From contig ML986584.1 in assembly GCA_010094045.1 (NCBI GenBank), forward strand, positions 310,001 to 374,000: a stretch of DNA of 64,000 nt, in the 5' to 3' direction. The notes beneath the pieces are model-generated. The model was not told the DNA's origin, ran no database searches, and was given only the letters and a program-made list of their open reading frames with translations. The first letter of the stretch is position 1, and each line of letters begins with the position of its first letter. Both the position numbers and the translations under genes were made by a program. This document shows positions 1 to 14,200 of this stretch, in pieces. This DNA comes from Lojkania enalia (lineage: Eukaryota; Ascomycota; Dothideomycetes; Pleosporales).

Positions 1-993
1 ACTATTTACTTATATAAGCTACTTACTTATAAGGTATATTAATAGTCTTATATATTAGAATTTTAAAATTATTTATAACTTCTATTATTAATTTTAATAG
101 TAGATTAATTTTTAAACTATATTATTTTATAAATATAATATTAAAGAGATTTAGTTATATATTTAGGTTAATTAAATAATTATTTTTAATTAAATCTTCT
201 ACTATTATTTTAACTATAAATAATTTTATAAAAGTTTAAAAAAATAATTTATATAATTTTTCTAACTTTTTACTCTTTTTAAAAAGTTTAATATAGGTTA
301 GAAAAAAGAAGTTTAATTTTTTTAATTTTTACCTTTTTTTAACTTCTATTTAGAAATTTTTTTAAACTTTTCTTTCTTTTAAAAATAGTTAGAAAATTTA
401 TAACCCTTTTCTTTATATATTTAATATATAATAGAAAGCTACTTTAAATAAATATTATCTTTTCTAAACCTTTTTAAAAATTTCTAACTTTTTTTAGTTT
501 TTTTTAGAGTATTATTATTCTCTTTTAAAATATTAGATTTTTATCTTTTATAATAATTTATATTATACTTCTTTTACTTTTTATAAAATTTTTAGTAATA
601 TATTATAAATACTCTTATAGAAAATCCTATACTAGACCTAATTAAGATCTAGAACTCTATATAGCTAGAAGAATAAGATTAATATAAGATATATAATATA
701 TTTAGTAGTTTAATTAATTAAGTAATTAAGTATACTTAGTTACTTAGTTAACTAAGTAAGAAGAAATAATAAAGGAACTAAATTATATTTAATAACCTTA
801 TAATTCTAATTTTTATAGCTTTTTATAGTTAACTTAAATATCCTTTATATACTCTACTTATATACTTCTATTATAAGCCTATAAGAATAATCTTTTATAA
901 TATATAATTATTTATAATTATTACTTTATCCTATATTTAGTTAATTAAAGGCGATTATACTTTAACTACCTTTATAAAACTAGAAGAAGTAAA
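1..993. repeat. AT-rich RIP-mutated DNA, element not identified
   Basis: This stretch is extremely A+T rich, has almost no CA or TG dinucleotides and has no open frame of useful length in any of six frames. It carries the same mutational signature as the identified transposons to its right and ends where the left terminal inverted repeat of the pogo-like copy begins. It may be the left part of the + strand Gypsy element seen from about 2854 on, but I could not match it to an LTR, so its identity is open. Confidence 0.7.
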
Positions 994-2853
994 ACTAACG
1001 TAATCTACTACTAAGTTATATATACTACCAAGTTATATACGCTCTACTAATTTCTCTATTACCCTATTATTTTTTATAATATCTCTACAACTACACTTTA
1101 TTATATATTTATCTAAAGCTAATATTAATATAGTAATAGAAGCTATCGATTTAGGCTAATTTAAGTTAAATTAGTTTACTATAGACTCGTATAACGTTAA
1201 CGTAAAAACCCTCCTCAACTATTATAATAGAATCCTCTACCGGGCCGATTGCACCCCTAATTATAAGAACCTTACTAATCTAGAAGAGAAGGCTATTATT
1301 AAATATATACTTAACGTAGATACGCGTAGATTTTAACTTAATCTTAATATATTATAAGATATAACTAATAAACTACTTCTTAACCGCGGTTAGTAACGTA
1401 TTAGTAAAAATTAGCCTAACTACTTCGTCTTATATATTCTAGAATTTAAGTTACGCGTTAATCGATAATACAACTATTAAAGAGCTCTAAATAAAGATTC
1501 TAAAGTTATTTAGGGCTGGTTCCGCCTTATATATAATACTAAGGCTAAGTATAGTATCCTTAATAAAGACACGTACAATTTTAATAAAACTAGCTTCTAA
1601 ATAGGTAAAATTAGCCTAAAAATAGTTATTACTAGTACTAAGAAGTAATAAGTACCTAAATCTATTTAGCTAGATAATACTAAGTAGGTAACAGTAATTA
1701 TAGTAGTAAATACGCGTGGCTAGCTAATTCTACTATTTATTATCCTTAAGAAAGCGTAATAATATAATACCTAGTATTAATTAATTATAGATAGGCCTTA
1801 GTAGGTTTTATCTATTAGTAAGAAGGGCTGGACGTCTATTAAATATAGGTTTAAGTAGTTTAAGTACTTTAATAAGCATACTAAAGCTAGTACTACTAGT
1901 ACCTACTAATTACTTATTATAGATAGCTATAATAGCTATAATTCTATTAAATTTTATAATTATTTTAAAGAACATAATATTATTATACTTTATATACCTC
2001 CGCACTTATTATACCTTTTATAGCTACTTAATATAGGCTGTTTTAGTCTATTAAAGTATATATACAGTAAGGAGATTAAAAGCTTAATTTAGTACTATAT
2101 TAACTATATAATTAAAGAAGACTTTCTACCTATATTTAAAGCGGCCTTTAACAATACTATTATAGATAAAAACATAGCTAGAGGCTTTAGAGGGACTAGA
2201 TTAGTCCTATTTAGTCTAGATTGTATTATTTTAAAGCTTAATATCTAAGCCTTATAAACTCTAATACTACTACTCTTAGAACCTATTATATAGTAGTTAT
2301 AAATACTATATAATCGCCTAGAAGTAGAATACTAGATATAATATATATAATAGCGTGTAGAATAATATTAAAGTAGCTTACTAATATTAATACTTAAAGG
2401 TCTTACAAGCTTTATAAAAAGTATTATATCTATAGCGCATAGACACTTAATTTTAGAAATTAAGAATAGAGAACTCTAGGCGGTAAATATAATATTTATA
2501 AAGCGTAAAGAACGTAAATATAAGATAATTAAGAGTGTAAGTACTATCTCTATATTAGATAGACTATAATTAGTAATACGATAATAAGAAGGCTGTTAAA
2601 AGAGCTAAAATAGCCTAAATAGCTACGGCCGACTATATTAACTAAGATACTGTAGGCGCTATCAGGAGCTAGGCTACTATATTAAGACGTATAAAATAGC
2701 TCTAGTTAAAATACTAAATAATTAGAATTATATATATCTTTCTACGTAATTAATAGCTTTAATAGCTGTTAAAATATCCTACTTTAAAATTGGTCTATAA
2801 TAGGGCGTATATAACTTAATAGTATATATAACTTAGTAGTAGATTACGTTAGT
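994..2853 (+). mobile_element. Pogo/Fot1-like DNA transposon, RIP-inactivated, copy 1
   Basis: A 1,860-bp element bounded by inverted repeats of about 49 bp at 994-1042 and 2805-2853; differences between the arms are C/T or G/A transitions. Conceptual + strand translation, reading through many stops, shows the order expected of a Tc1/mariner transposase of the pogo/Fot1 group. A helix-turn-helix (CENP-B-like) part carries LEEKAIIKYI near 1285-1315. A DDE core follows with a stretch near 1920-2010 that resembles DGxxSH...IIxLxxPPHxxHLLQPLD, then NIGCF and GFRGTRLV near 2190-2205. Stops replace Trp, Gln and Arg codons as RIP would produce. It cannot encode a working transposase. It is the reference copy that let me reassemble the interrupted copy at 6185-18,875. 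Confidence 0.9.
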
Positions 2854-5800
2854 TAAACTATTCTAGTTATAAGAAAAGAGATATCTTTAATAAGTAGTAT
2901 AGGAAACTTATATAAGTAGAATATTAGGATTAACTAATAAAGCTACCTCTTTAAAAGTAGGTATAATAACTATATTTATAAAAATATAGAATAAGTTAAT
3001 ATAATAATAAGAATAGCTAGTTCTAGTAGATAAATAGATAAGAAGCTTAAAGAAGACTTAAAATAGCCTTCTTAAAAGTCTTAAAAAAATATAAGAAATA
3101 GTTAATAATAAGTAAAAAATAGAACTCGTAGAAATTATCTAGAAATTTAAGTAAGTTAAAAGAGTACTATTAATAATATATTATTAGCGACGAATTAAGT
3201 TAATACTATTTAATAAGTTTAATAGAACTAGATCTAAACTTAAAGAATTCCTAATAGTAGTAAAAATTTATATTAATACTAACCTAGATATTATCTAATA
3301 TAAGAATAAGAAAGTACTATTTATAAGAGCTTATCTAATAGGTAAACTATTTAACTAGTTTTAGTTCTTTCTAATAGATTTTAAAAATTATATAGAAGAA
3401 TACTAGAAAAATAAAATTAAAGTAATATTTATAAGCCTAATATACTTTTAATAGAAACTTAAACTAGCGTTTAGAGATATTAATAAAGTATAAATAGTAG
3501 AAAATAGATTCTATAATCTAGTTTAACTAGAATCTATTATCTTATATATATTAAGTTTTTAACAGCTCTTAAATAAAGTTATATAGAATAACTATAGTAT
3601 AATAGTAAAGTTCTATAAAGGATTAAAAATAGAAATAAGAAGAGTAATAATATATATAGAATAACTATAGAATTTAGTATTATATTTCTAACTAGTAAAA
3701 AGAATTAATAATAAACTATACTAGTTTAAAAATAAGAAAAGATAAGTATACTATTAAAAAGTATACTTTTTAGTAAAAGCTACTAATATAGGCGGACCTA
3801 TAGATTTAAGTACTACTAGAAAAAAGAAGCCTAAGCTATAGATAATTTAAAAAAGAAAGATTTAGAAGAAAGATATTAAGTACTATAATTATTAGAAACT
3901 AGAATATATAGTAAAAGAATACTAAAGTAAAAAGAAAGAAAAGAAAAACTAGTATATAAAAGATAAACCGTAAGAAGTAGATAAAGAGAAACTAGCTGTA
4001 ACTATAAAATATAGAACCCTATATTAGTTCTTCTATAATAAAAGTAAGTATTTAATATACTAATAACTTAAAGAAGCTATAAGATATTAGTTATAGAAGA
4101 AAATATAACTTATAGTAATATAGGAATATATAAAAAGATAGCTAGAAGAAGTTTAAAAAGAATTAGATAAGAATAAAAAAATAAATACTCTATTATAAAT
4201 AGAAGAAGCTATTATTAGAATACTAATACCTAAACTAGTATTTAGAGTATATTTTATATACTAATAAGAAATAATTAAGTATAAATAGAGAATATTAGCT
4301 CCTATAGCTACCCTATAAGAAAAACTACCTATAAGATTCTACAATAAGAATAGACTAGAATAAGATATTATTAACGTTTATAAAGAATAGTAAAATACCT
4401 ATCTTAAAGAGATCTACTTTTTATACTTCTAAAAATAGATAGAAATAATAAAAGTAGTAGAAGAATATTTTAATATAATCGATTAGAATAAGACTATATA
4501 TATAGTATAGAAAGTAGTAGCCTTCTTATAAAGCGAAGTACTAGTAAAATACTAGATACTAAAGGTATTATAATATAAATAAGAATAAAACTACTAGATT
4601 AAAGAAGATAATAACCTTTATATAAACTAATACTATTTAGTATATTTTAAGATAGTATAGATATTATATATTAAATAATAATATAAAGCCTACTAAAAAA
4701 GAAAAGAAAATATAGATATATAGCTAAAACAACTAAATAAAGATAAAATACTAGGAAATCCTATAAAATAAAAAGCTATAATAGAATAGAAAGTTATAAA
4801 ATAGACCTAAAACTATATAATACTTAAATTAAAACTTCTACTACCTAAAGTATATATTAGAGAAAGATTATAGTATAAATATTTAAAACGAAAATATCTA
4901 AAGTATATATCTATAAAAGAAATAATAATTTACTAGTTTAAGATAATTTAATTATATAGAAATATAGGAGAATACTATTTTATAATACTAGAATAATATT
5001 ACAGCTATAAAGTATATATATTTATTAATAGTAGAGTAATAAAGAATTTTATAGCTAGTAACTATATTACTAGAAAAGGAATATTTATAGTATAATTAGA
5101 ATAACTTTATATAATTTAAATTATAGAAGGAAAAGACTTTTAGAAGAAAGTTATATATACTATAAAACTAGGAGAATTTAAAATTCTAGAAATAACCTAA
5201 TAAGAATAGATATTCTAAATTATAAAAATTATTAACTATAATATTATCCTAAGAATTTTATAGTTAAAAAAGAAAAACTTCTAGATAAACTAGTAAATAG
5301 AATAAATTATCTTTAAAAACTCTAGCTAGCTAGTTAAAAAACAACTCGCTATAATAGTAAAAGAAGTAGTAAAAGAGTTATTTTTAATAGAAAATATATT
5401 ATATAATATATTTAAAGAATACTAATACTTAATAAAATAACTTTAAGAACTATTATAATATCTACCTAAATACGGAAAATATAACTATAAAATTAAATTC
5501 TAACTAGAAAAAGAACTTAAATATAGACTAATATATAACTTAATATTAAAGAAGGTAAAGATTCTAGAATAATATATAGATAAATACTTAAAGAAAGAAA
5601 TAATCTAAAAATTAAACTTACTAGTAATATACTATATATTCTTTATAGATAAAAAAGAAATAATAGATTTATAAATATATATTAATTATTATACCTTTAA
5701 TAATATTACTATTAAGAACTAATACCTTCTACTACTTATCTATAACTTAAGAAACTAATTAAAAGAAGCTACTATTTTTATAAAATTAGATATTTAGAAT

Positions 5801-6184
5801 ATATACTACTAAATCTATATTAAAAAAGGAGATAAATAGAAAATAGTATTTAGAATAAAAAAGGAACTTTTTAAATATCTAGTTATACTATTTAGATTTA
5901 CTAATATATTAGCTACTTTCTAAAAATAAATTAATAAGATACTAAAACTATACCTTAGATAATTCTATATAATATATTTAGATAATATTCTTATATATTT
6001 AAAAATAAAGTAAGAAATAAGAAATATATTAAATAAGTATTATATATATTATAAGTAGTAAAATTATACTTTAAAGTAAGAAAATATAAATTTTATACTA
6101 TATAAATAAACTATTTAGAATTTATTATTAAACTAGAATAACTATAAATAAATCTAAATAAATTAGTAGTAATTAGAAACTAAC
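2854..6184 (+). mobile_element. Ty3/Gypsy retroelement fragment (gag-PR-RT), RIP-inactivated
   Basis: Read through stops on the + strand, this stretch gives gag and pol in order. A capsid-like segment lies at about 3210-3760 (FNKFNRTRSKLKEFL, later VLFIRAYLIGKLFNW). A degraded CCHC knuckle follows near 3880, where Cys codons have become Tyr. A protease-like segment lies near 5020-5090, with the active-site Asp-Ser-Gly reduced to Asn-Ser-Arg and followed by KNFI. Reverse transcriptase lies at about 5500-6180, with YLDN at 5975-5986 in place of YLDD. The frame ends just after RT at VIRN, exactly where the - strand pogo copy begins, so the rest of pol was probably displaced to beyond 18,875. LTRs were not found, so the left limit is approximate. 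Confidence 0.82.
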
Positions 6185-6598
6185 TAATATAATCTACTAC
6201 TAAACGGTTAAAACTATTAAATAGTTAATAATCTATCTAATTTTAATTTTAAAATAAAATATTTCTATAGTTATTAAAATAATTAATTATATAATAATAT
6301 TTATATAATTTTTACTATTTAATATTTTAATTAGAGTTATTTTATATATTTTAATATAGTAGTCTAGCTCTTAATAGTATTTATAATATCTTAATTAGTA
6401 TAGTTAACTATAATTATTTAAGCTTTTTTATTCTATTTAATAGCTTTCTTATTATTACTTTACTAATTATAGTTTATCTAATATAGAAATAGTATTTATA
6501 CTTTTAATTATCTTATATTTATACTTCTTATACTTTATAAGTATTATATTTACTACTTAAAGATCTCTATTTTCTATTTTTAAAAACAACTACCTATA

Positions 6599-8100
6599 AT
6601 ATATTTTATAAGTAAGTTACCTACTTAAATAAGTTGTTTACTTTTACTAAGAAGTTATACTCTATCTACTTATAACGCGATATAGTAACTACCTTAATCT
6701 TAATTAATCTATTAAAAAGGTTAGATATTACTAGCTATTTTAATTATTAATTAAGATTAAATTTAGAGTATATAAAGTACTATAGCTACTTATAGTATCC
6801 CCTAAATAATACTTAGAAACTAATATATTAGTAAACCTTTATAATATAATTATAAGCTTAATTTAAAGAAGCTTATAAAGCTAGAAGAATTAATTATAAT
6901 ATAGTATATACTAGATTTATTATCTTATAGATACCCTCCTATAATTGATAGTATATAAGATATAGCTAACTATTTACTTAAAGCTTACTCTATAGACTAG
7001 ATTAGTAAAAACTAGTTAATAAACTTTATTAATCGTATTTTTAAGCTTAAAATATACTTCTATTAAAAATATAACTATTAAAAAGCTCTCTATAAAGATC
7101 CTAAAGTTATTAGTAGCTAGTTTAACCTTTAGTATATAAGATAGTATATAATAAGTACTTATTATCTACTAGTTATTAATAGCTATAAGAACTATAGGTC
7201 TACTAAATTTTAGCTACTCTATAAAGAGAAGAATATTATTCTATTATATATACTAGTATATTTATTATATCTACTATAACCTTTAGATATAGGCTGTTTT
7301 TTACTATTAAAGAAAGTATATAGGCGTAAAATTAATAAGTTTATATAAACTAGTATCTATTATATTATAAAGTTTAACTTTCTACTAATCTTTTATATAG
7401 TATATTAGCGCTCTATTACTAAGGCTAATATATATATAAGCTTTTAAGGTATTAGTCTAAAACTATATAATCCTAATATAGTATTATTAAAGCTTAATAT
7501 TAAGCTTTATATTCTATTATTACTATTAATAGCTAGTTACTTCTAGGAGTTAAAAATACTAACTAATACTATTAAACTAGGGTCTTAAATAATACTAATT
7601 TAAGACTATATTACTAAATATTAGAATAGTTTACCTATTATAATTAATAATTTTCTTAATTTACTTATTAAAAGTACTATATAAATAGCTTATTTATATA
7701 TACTATTTTAGCGTTAAATTAGTTAACTTTAGAAAGTAAAGCTTTATTATAGTATAAAAAGCAATTAAAAAAGGTTCTATAGAAGTAAGATAGTCTTACT
7801 AAGGTTAAAGCTACTAAGATAGCTACTTAAAAAAAGGTAGATAAGCAGTTAGAGGATAAAATATATATAGATAAGAAGTATAGAAAAGTAGGTATACTAT
7901 ACTAGAAATATTATAGCTGCTATAGTAAGCCTAGATATAATACTAGAACTTATATAATAGTAGATAAATAGTATATCTATCCCCTATTAAATTATTATAA
8001 TAATACCTATAGGTATTATTATAATATATACCTTTAAATATAGAGATAGCTAATAAAGTAGATAACTTACTTAGGTGGGTAACTTACTTATAAAATACGT
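6599..8100 (+). mobile_element. Pogo-like deletion derivative nested in copy 2
   Basis: About 1.5 kb with inverted ends of some 40-45 bp (6599-6645 and 8054-8100), each flanked by a TA dinucleotide (6597-6598 and 8101-8102), the target-site duplication of the Tc1/mariner superfamily. + strand translation shows a CENP-B-like helix-turn-helix part (about 6720-7000) joined closely to the DDE-core tail (about 7170-7500, including PLDIGCF). The segment between them is shorter than in copies 1 and 4, so internal sequence has been lost. The terminal repeats differ from those of copies 1 and 2, so this is a separate family. Confidence 0.84.
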
Positions 8101-8660
8101 TATATTATAAATATAATACCTTTTATAAGACTTATAAAACCTTTAAATATTAATATTAGTAAGCTATTTTAATATTATTTTATATACTATTATATATATT
8201 ATATCTAATATTCTACTTTTAAACGATTATATAATATTTATAGCTATTATTTAATAGGTTTTAAAAGTAGTAATATTAGAGTTTATAAAACTTAGATATT
8301 AAGTTTTAAAATAATATAATCTAGACTAAATAGAATTAATTTAGATTCTTTAAAACTTTTAACTATATTTTTATTAATAATAGTATTATTAAAAGCCGCT
8401 TTAAATATAGATAGAAAGTTTTCTTTAGTTATATAGTTAATATAGTACTAAATTAAGCTTTTAATCTTCTTACTATATATATACTTTAATAGACTAAAAT
8501 AGCTTATATTAAGTAGTTATAGAAGATAAAATAAGTATAGAAGTATATAAAGTATAATAATATTATATTTTTTATAATAATTATAAAATTTAATAGAATT
8601 ATAACTATTATAGCTATCTATAATAAATAGTTAGTAGATACTAGTAGTACTAGCTTTAAT

Positions 8661-10541
8661 AATATAATAACGTAGCGAGTGGCGTAATATAGTAAATAGT
8701 ATACTCTATTACTAAAACTTAATATACTACTCTACTATTATAATACAATTATTATAACAGCCTTAAATTACCTTAAAAGAGGCTTAAATATAACTTATAA
8801 AATTCGCTATTAATTAAGATTAAATTTAAAGTATATAACGCGCTATAATAATATTTAACGCGTTAGAGATAATATTATAATACTAATATACTAGAATTAA
8901 AGTAAGACGCGATTATATAACTAATTTAAAGCTATTAACTAATCTAGAAGAGAAAGTACTTACTAATTATATTCTTAACCTAAATCTCTAAGAACAGCTT
9001 TTAAACTACTATTATATTATAGATATAGCTAATTTAATCTTACGTAGATACAGTAGATATAATATTAGTTAAAACTAGTCTAGAAACTTTATATAATACT
9101 ATCCTAAGCTTAAAGTATATCTAAATCGTTTATACAACTATTAGAAAGTCTAGTAAGAAGAACTAAAAATAATAATTAAGTTCTTCGAGTTTATAGTAAA
9201 GATTAAAGCTTAATATAGAATTAATAATAATAATATATATAATTTTAATAAAATAGGCTTTATAATAGGCTAAATTAGACGTACTCTAATTATTATAGAT
9301 ATAGATAAGCGAAGAGGTATAAAGATGTTTAAACTAGGTAATTAAGAGTAGATTACAACTATCTAATATATTAGCGCCTTTAGATATATACTACTATCTT
9401 ATATTATCTTTAAAGTAATCTAGTACCTTACTAGATAGTATAAAGAGAAGGATTTACCTAAGGGATAGCTAATTAGTATTAGTATTAACGGATAGATTAC
9501 TAATACTATCGCTTTTAACTAGATTAAGTATTTTAAGAAGTATATACTACCTTATATAAAGGGCGTCTATCGGATACTAATTATAGACGGCTATAGTAGC
9601 TATAATACGCCTGAATTTAATAATTATTATAAACTATATAAGATTATTACTATCTATATACCTGCGTACTTATCTTATCTACTTTAGCTACTTAATATAA
9701 GCTATTTTAGGCCTTTAAAAAAGGCTTATAACTAGTAGGTTAAGGAGCTAATATATAATTATATCTACTATATTTTAAAGTTTAAGTTTATTCTTATATT
9801 CTATAAAGTTTATTAAATAGCTATAATATTAGATAATATTAAAAAAGGCTTTAGAGGGACTAGATTAGTCTTTTTTAGACTAGATCGGGTTATTTCGAAG
9901 CTTAATATTTAATTAAAGATACTACTACCTTAGACTACTATTATACCTACTATTATAACGCTCTAGATTATAAAAACGCTTATAAAGTAAGATAAATTTA
10001 TATTGTAAATAATACTTATAATTAATTAAATTATAAATTATTAAAATTTAAGTCCGACACCTATTATAGAGGCTATATACTAGATTTAGAAGGGTACGCT
10101 TATTCTTATAATTAAGCTAGTAATACTTTAAACTAAGAATAAGATACTATAAAAGGTAAATAAGGTAATAAGTAAGTAAAAATAGCGTATAAAATAGTAG
10201 ATTTAGAGATAAGATATCCTAATAAAATTTAAGGTAGAAGATCTAATTAAATAGATTAATTTAACTACCTAAATTAGATAAAAGACTACTATATTATAGT
10301 TATATTATAGGACTAAGAATCGATTATAGTAATACTATAGATATTATAGGTAGCTAGAACATTAAATTAAAATATATCTAATATAATTATCTAAGTTAGA
10401 TAGTAATAGTAATTATATTACTATATTATCTAATTAATTAATCTAGGTATTATTAGATAAACTATCTCTAAGTTGCTTATAGGTAAAATTTAGGTGGTAG
10501 AGTATACTATTTACTATATTATACTACTTACTATATTATTA
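8661..10541 (+). mobile_element. Pogo-like transposon, copy 4, nested in copy 2
   Basis: Inverted ends of about 50 bp lie at 8661-8712 and 10,491-10,541. The conceptual + strand product contains LEEKVLTNYILNLN near 8950-9000, a DDE core near 9580-9700 (DGYSSYN, later NISYFRPLKKAYN) and GFRGTRLV near 9850, interrupted by many stops. The ends differ from those of copies 1-3. It interrupts the DDE part of copy 2: the copy 2 sequence stops at about 8660 and resumes at about 10,542. It is RIP-inactivated. Exact ends are uncertain by a few bases. Confidence 0.84.
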
Positions 10542-10969
10542 TATTATATTTATTAAAATACTTAAACTATTTAAACTTATATTTAATAGATATTTAGCTC
10601 TTTTTATTAATAAATAAAACCTACTAAAACTTATCTATAATTAACTAGTATTAGATATTATATTATTATACGCCCTTAAGAATAATAAATAATAGAACTA
10701 ACTAGCTATATATATTTACTACTATAATTACTATTACTTACTTAATATTACTAAACTAGATAGATTTAGGTATTTATTACCTCTTAGTACTAGTAATAAC
10801 TATTTTTAAGCTAATTTTACTTATTTAAAAGTTAGTCTTATTAAAATTATATATATTTTTATTAAAAATACTATATTTAGCTTTAATATTATATATAAGA
10901 TAGAACTAGTTTTAAATAATCTTAAAATCTTTATTTAGAGTTCTTTAGTAGTTATAATATTAATTAATA

Positions 10970-11232
10970 TATTATAATAGTATAGGTAAAATAATAGGTC
11001 TAAATATAATATAAATCTATTTAAAAGTATATAAAAGTATATAGAGGATTAGAAACCTAAGAATTCTATTAATATTTATAAACCTTATATAAAAGGATAT
11101 AGAAAAACTATTAAACTACTTATAAGGGAGTATATAACTATATATAGATAAGAAAAGGGGTAGAACTAGAGGTAAAATAAAATAAGTAAAAAAATAAAAC
11201 TTTTTATAGAATAATTTCTTTATATTATTATA
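10970..11232 (-). repeat. 3' LTR of the nested Gypsy element
   Basis: About 263 bp, matching 18,151-18,412 in the same orientation over its whole length. Differences are C/T or G/A transitions, as expected if RIP rather than age separates the copies. The polypurine tract sits directly inside it at 11,236-11,246. Confidence 0.9.
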
Positions 11233-14200
11233 CTACCCCTCTTTTTATAAACTAATAGTTCCTATCTATACTAGTTCGGGAGGAAATTAGGGCTATTATA
11301 AATAGGTTCTAGTATAAAGAAATTTCTTTAAAAAAATATTTACTAGTAAAAACTAATATATATAATTATTTATAGAGATACGTTTATTAATATAATATTA
11401 AGTAAGGTTTTTATAGTAAATATAATTAACCTATATATTAGCTAATAACTACTATTATAATAGTTTATTAATATTGCAATTTTGTCGCGTATAATAATAA
11501 GCGTTTACTAGCCTTAATATATTATTAAATTGCTATTAACTAAGCTTTCTTAACTAAATAATAACTTCTACTCTATACATATTATTATATATCCCTAAAA
11601 CCGTTAATTATTAAAGTATTACTAATACCTTATAGAAAAAATTTATTAATATACTACTCTATCTACCTTTTAAAGCTTCTTTAAAAGCTTTCTAAGTTAT
11701 CTACCTTTAAACTATATATATACTCGCCTGTAGGTAGTATATAATATTTTTCTTTTAGTTTCTAAGATTAAAAAAATATAAGTATTATATCTTATAAAAT
11801 AAAAAATATAACCTTATATAAATCGTATCTAATACTAATAGAGTATTTACTACTAATATACTTATAGATCTTCTCCTATTATAAGAAGAAGTTTCTAGTC
11901 TTCTAGGGCTATCTTAAACTATAAGTAATAGTCTAATATATAAGAGATAAGAAGAATAAAAAGGTAGTTTTTAAAGCTATTTTAGAATCTACTTATAGTC
12001 TAGTATTTATAGCTTAGGTTATAAAAAGTTAGAAAAATAGCTTTCTTATAACTAGTATTTAGGTAACTTTATTCTACTAGAGTACTAAGTTATTCTATTA
12101 GGTTTTAGCTTTAAAGGCTCTAGTATCTAGCCTTTAAGCTAATATTACAGCGCTCTTAAGCGGCTAAAGATAAGATAGAAAAGAATTAAAAAGAGTTTAG
12201 AAGAAAGGAAAAGAAAGAAAGGTAGAAGAGAAGAGAACTAGAAAGATATCTAATAGCCTACTATTAGACCCTCTAAATTCTATAGAAGAGTAATTTTAGG
12301 CTTATACTTTAATTTTTTAAAATCTACTACTTAACTTTTATATATTATTATCTACTAGATAATTTATATTCTCTATACTATTCTTATATACCTTAATCTA
12401 TTTAGTTAAAGTTTTTAAAGGTTTTAAATAATTTAGATACTTATTATAAAAAGCTTTTAACTTATAAAACAAACTTATAAAGTTTAAAACTTTATATTAG
12501 ATTAGGTTAAAATTATATTCTACCTATTTTATATAGTATTTAAGAGTCTTATAATATAATTTACTAGCTAGTATTTCTTTAACCTTCTACTCTTCTATCT
12601 TATTAATAGTAATAGCGGGTAGTTTTAGAGCTTTTTATCTAGATAGAAGGTCCTAGGGGTTTTTATATAATAGGTTTAATACGAAAATATTATATATACT
12701 TAATTCTAGAGGTAGTTATAAGTAGTATAAGTTTCTAATCTACTCTAATACTTTAAAGGAGCCTTTCTATTAATTAGATAGCTTTTAGTTTAGTCTTTAA
12801 ACCGTAAAGTTTTTAGTATTTAAGTAGACTATATTACTAATCTACTAATTAATTAGTTATTAATAATAGTTAATAATAGATTATATATAATCTTAAACCT
12901 TCTTAATATTAGCTTTTATAGTTTCCTAAACTATATATATATAAGTTACTAGAGCTAAAGTATTTTTACAATTTAATTTATCTATTATAATAATAGAATT
13001 AATAGAATATTTTTAATCCTAACTTTAATAGGGCTTAAATTTATATAGAATTTAATATAGGGATATTCTAATAGTTATATAGAGTAGAGTTACTTATATT
13101 TAGTTAATTATAGGTAATAGAGAATTCTAGTTATTCTAGTAGAAGGATATAAAAGAATATAGTCTCTAATTAATATACTTATTTATAATCTCTATTTATC
13201 TATTAGTTTCTTTATAATAAGTAGTAGATAGTTTAATCTTTACGCCTAAAATATAGTAGAATTTAGACTAAAAACTAGATATAAACTAAGGTTCTTAATT
13301 TAAAATAATAGTTTTAAGTTATAAGAGTTATATAAAGTATATAAATACCTAATAATAGTAATAAATTTAATAAGGAGCTATAGGGGCTTTAAGTAGTATT
13401 ATATATATAGTTAAGTTAAATAGTTTATATATCTAGTCTTATTAAAGGTAGGATATTAAGCTTTAATAAAGGTAAGATATTAAGAAAGTATCTAGACTAT
13501 ACTATAGTACTACTATAACTCGCAGATTACCTCTAGAGAAGACTTAATAATAGTCTAGATCTCGTCTAGGCCTTATAACCTAAATACCAGCCTATTATAT
13601 AAGTATATAGTTAAAATAATATATCTATTAAATAAATAATTTAGCTATTTTCTATATATTAATTATATAATAGTAGAAAATAGATATAGCTTATTTAAAT
13701 AGGCGATTAATTACTACTATAATCTAATTATATTTAGACTTATCTATAGAAAAATTTTTAAAGTTAATATATAGATACTATATTAGTTAATTTAATATAG
13801 AAAGTAAATAGATAAAACCTAGAGTTTAGGTTTATATTAGATAAGTTTTATAGTATAAAATATAATTCTATATATATCGTTTATAAGTAGCTTCTATACC
13901 TTTTTAATAGTACTTCTAAAATAGTAACTAATAGGTTTTAGTAGTGCTTAAATATATAGAGGATACTTAGTTATAAGTCTCTTATATAAGTTATATATAA
14001 AAGCTTAAATCTAATAGAATATATAAGTAATTATTATAGAAGAGTAGTCTATTCTCTATCTAATACTTATAGGATAGAAGTATACGTTTCTATATAAAGG
14101 AGGCTCGGTTTTTCTATAATAATACGTTAATTAACTCTAAAGAGTCTAGTAATATAATCTACTCTTAGCTTTTAATAATATTTAATATAGCCGCTTAAAT

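Noticed and set aside
1..60. Chromosome end or telomere at the AT-rich edge
   Set aside because: No TTAGGG/CCCTAA repeats are present; the AT block is explained by RIP-mutated transposons.
2854..6184. Treating the + strand and - strand Gypsy elements as one family
   Set aside because: Both encode Ty3/Gypsy-type RT, but the first shows no match to the 262-bp LTR of the second and their RT texts differ beyond RIP-type changes; kept separate.
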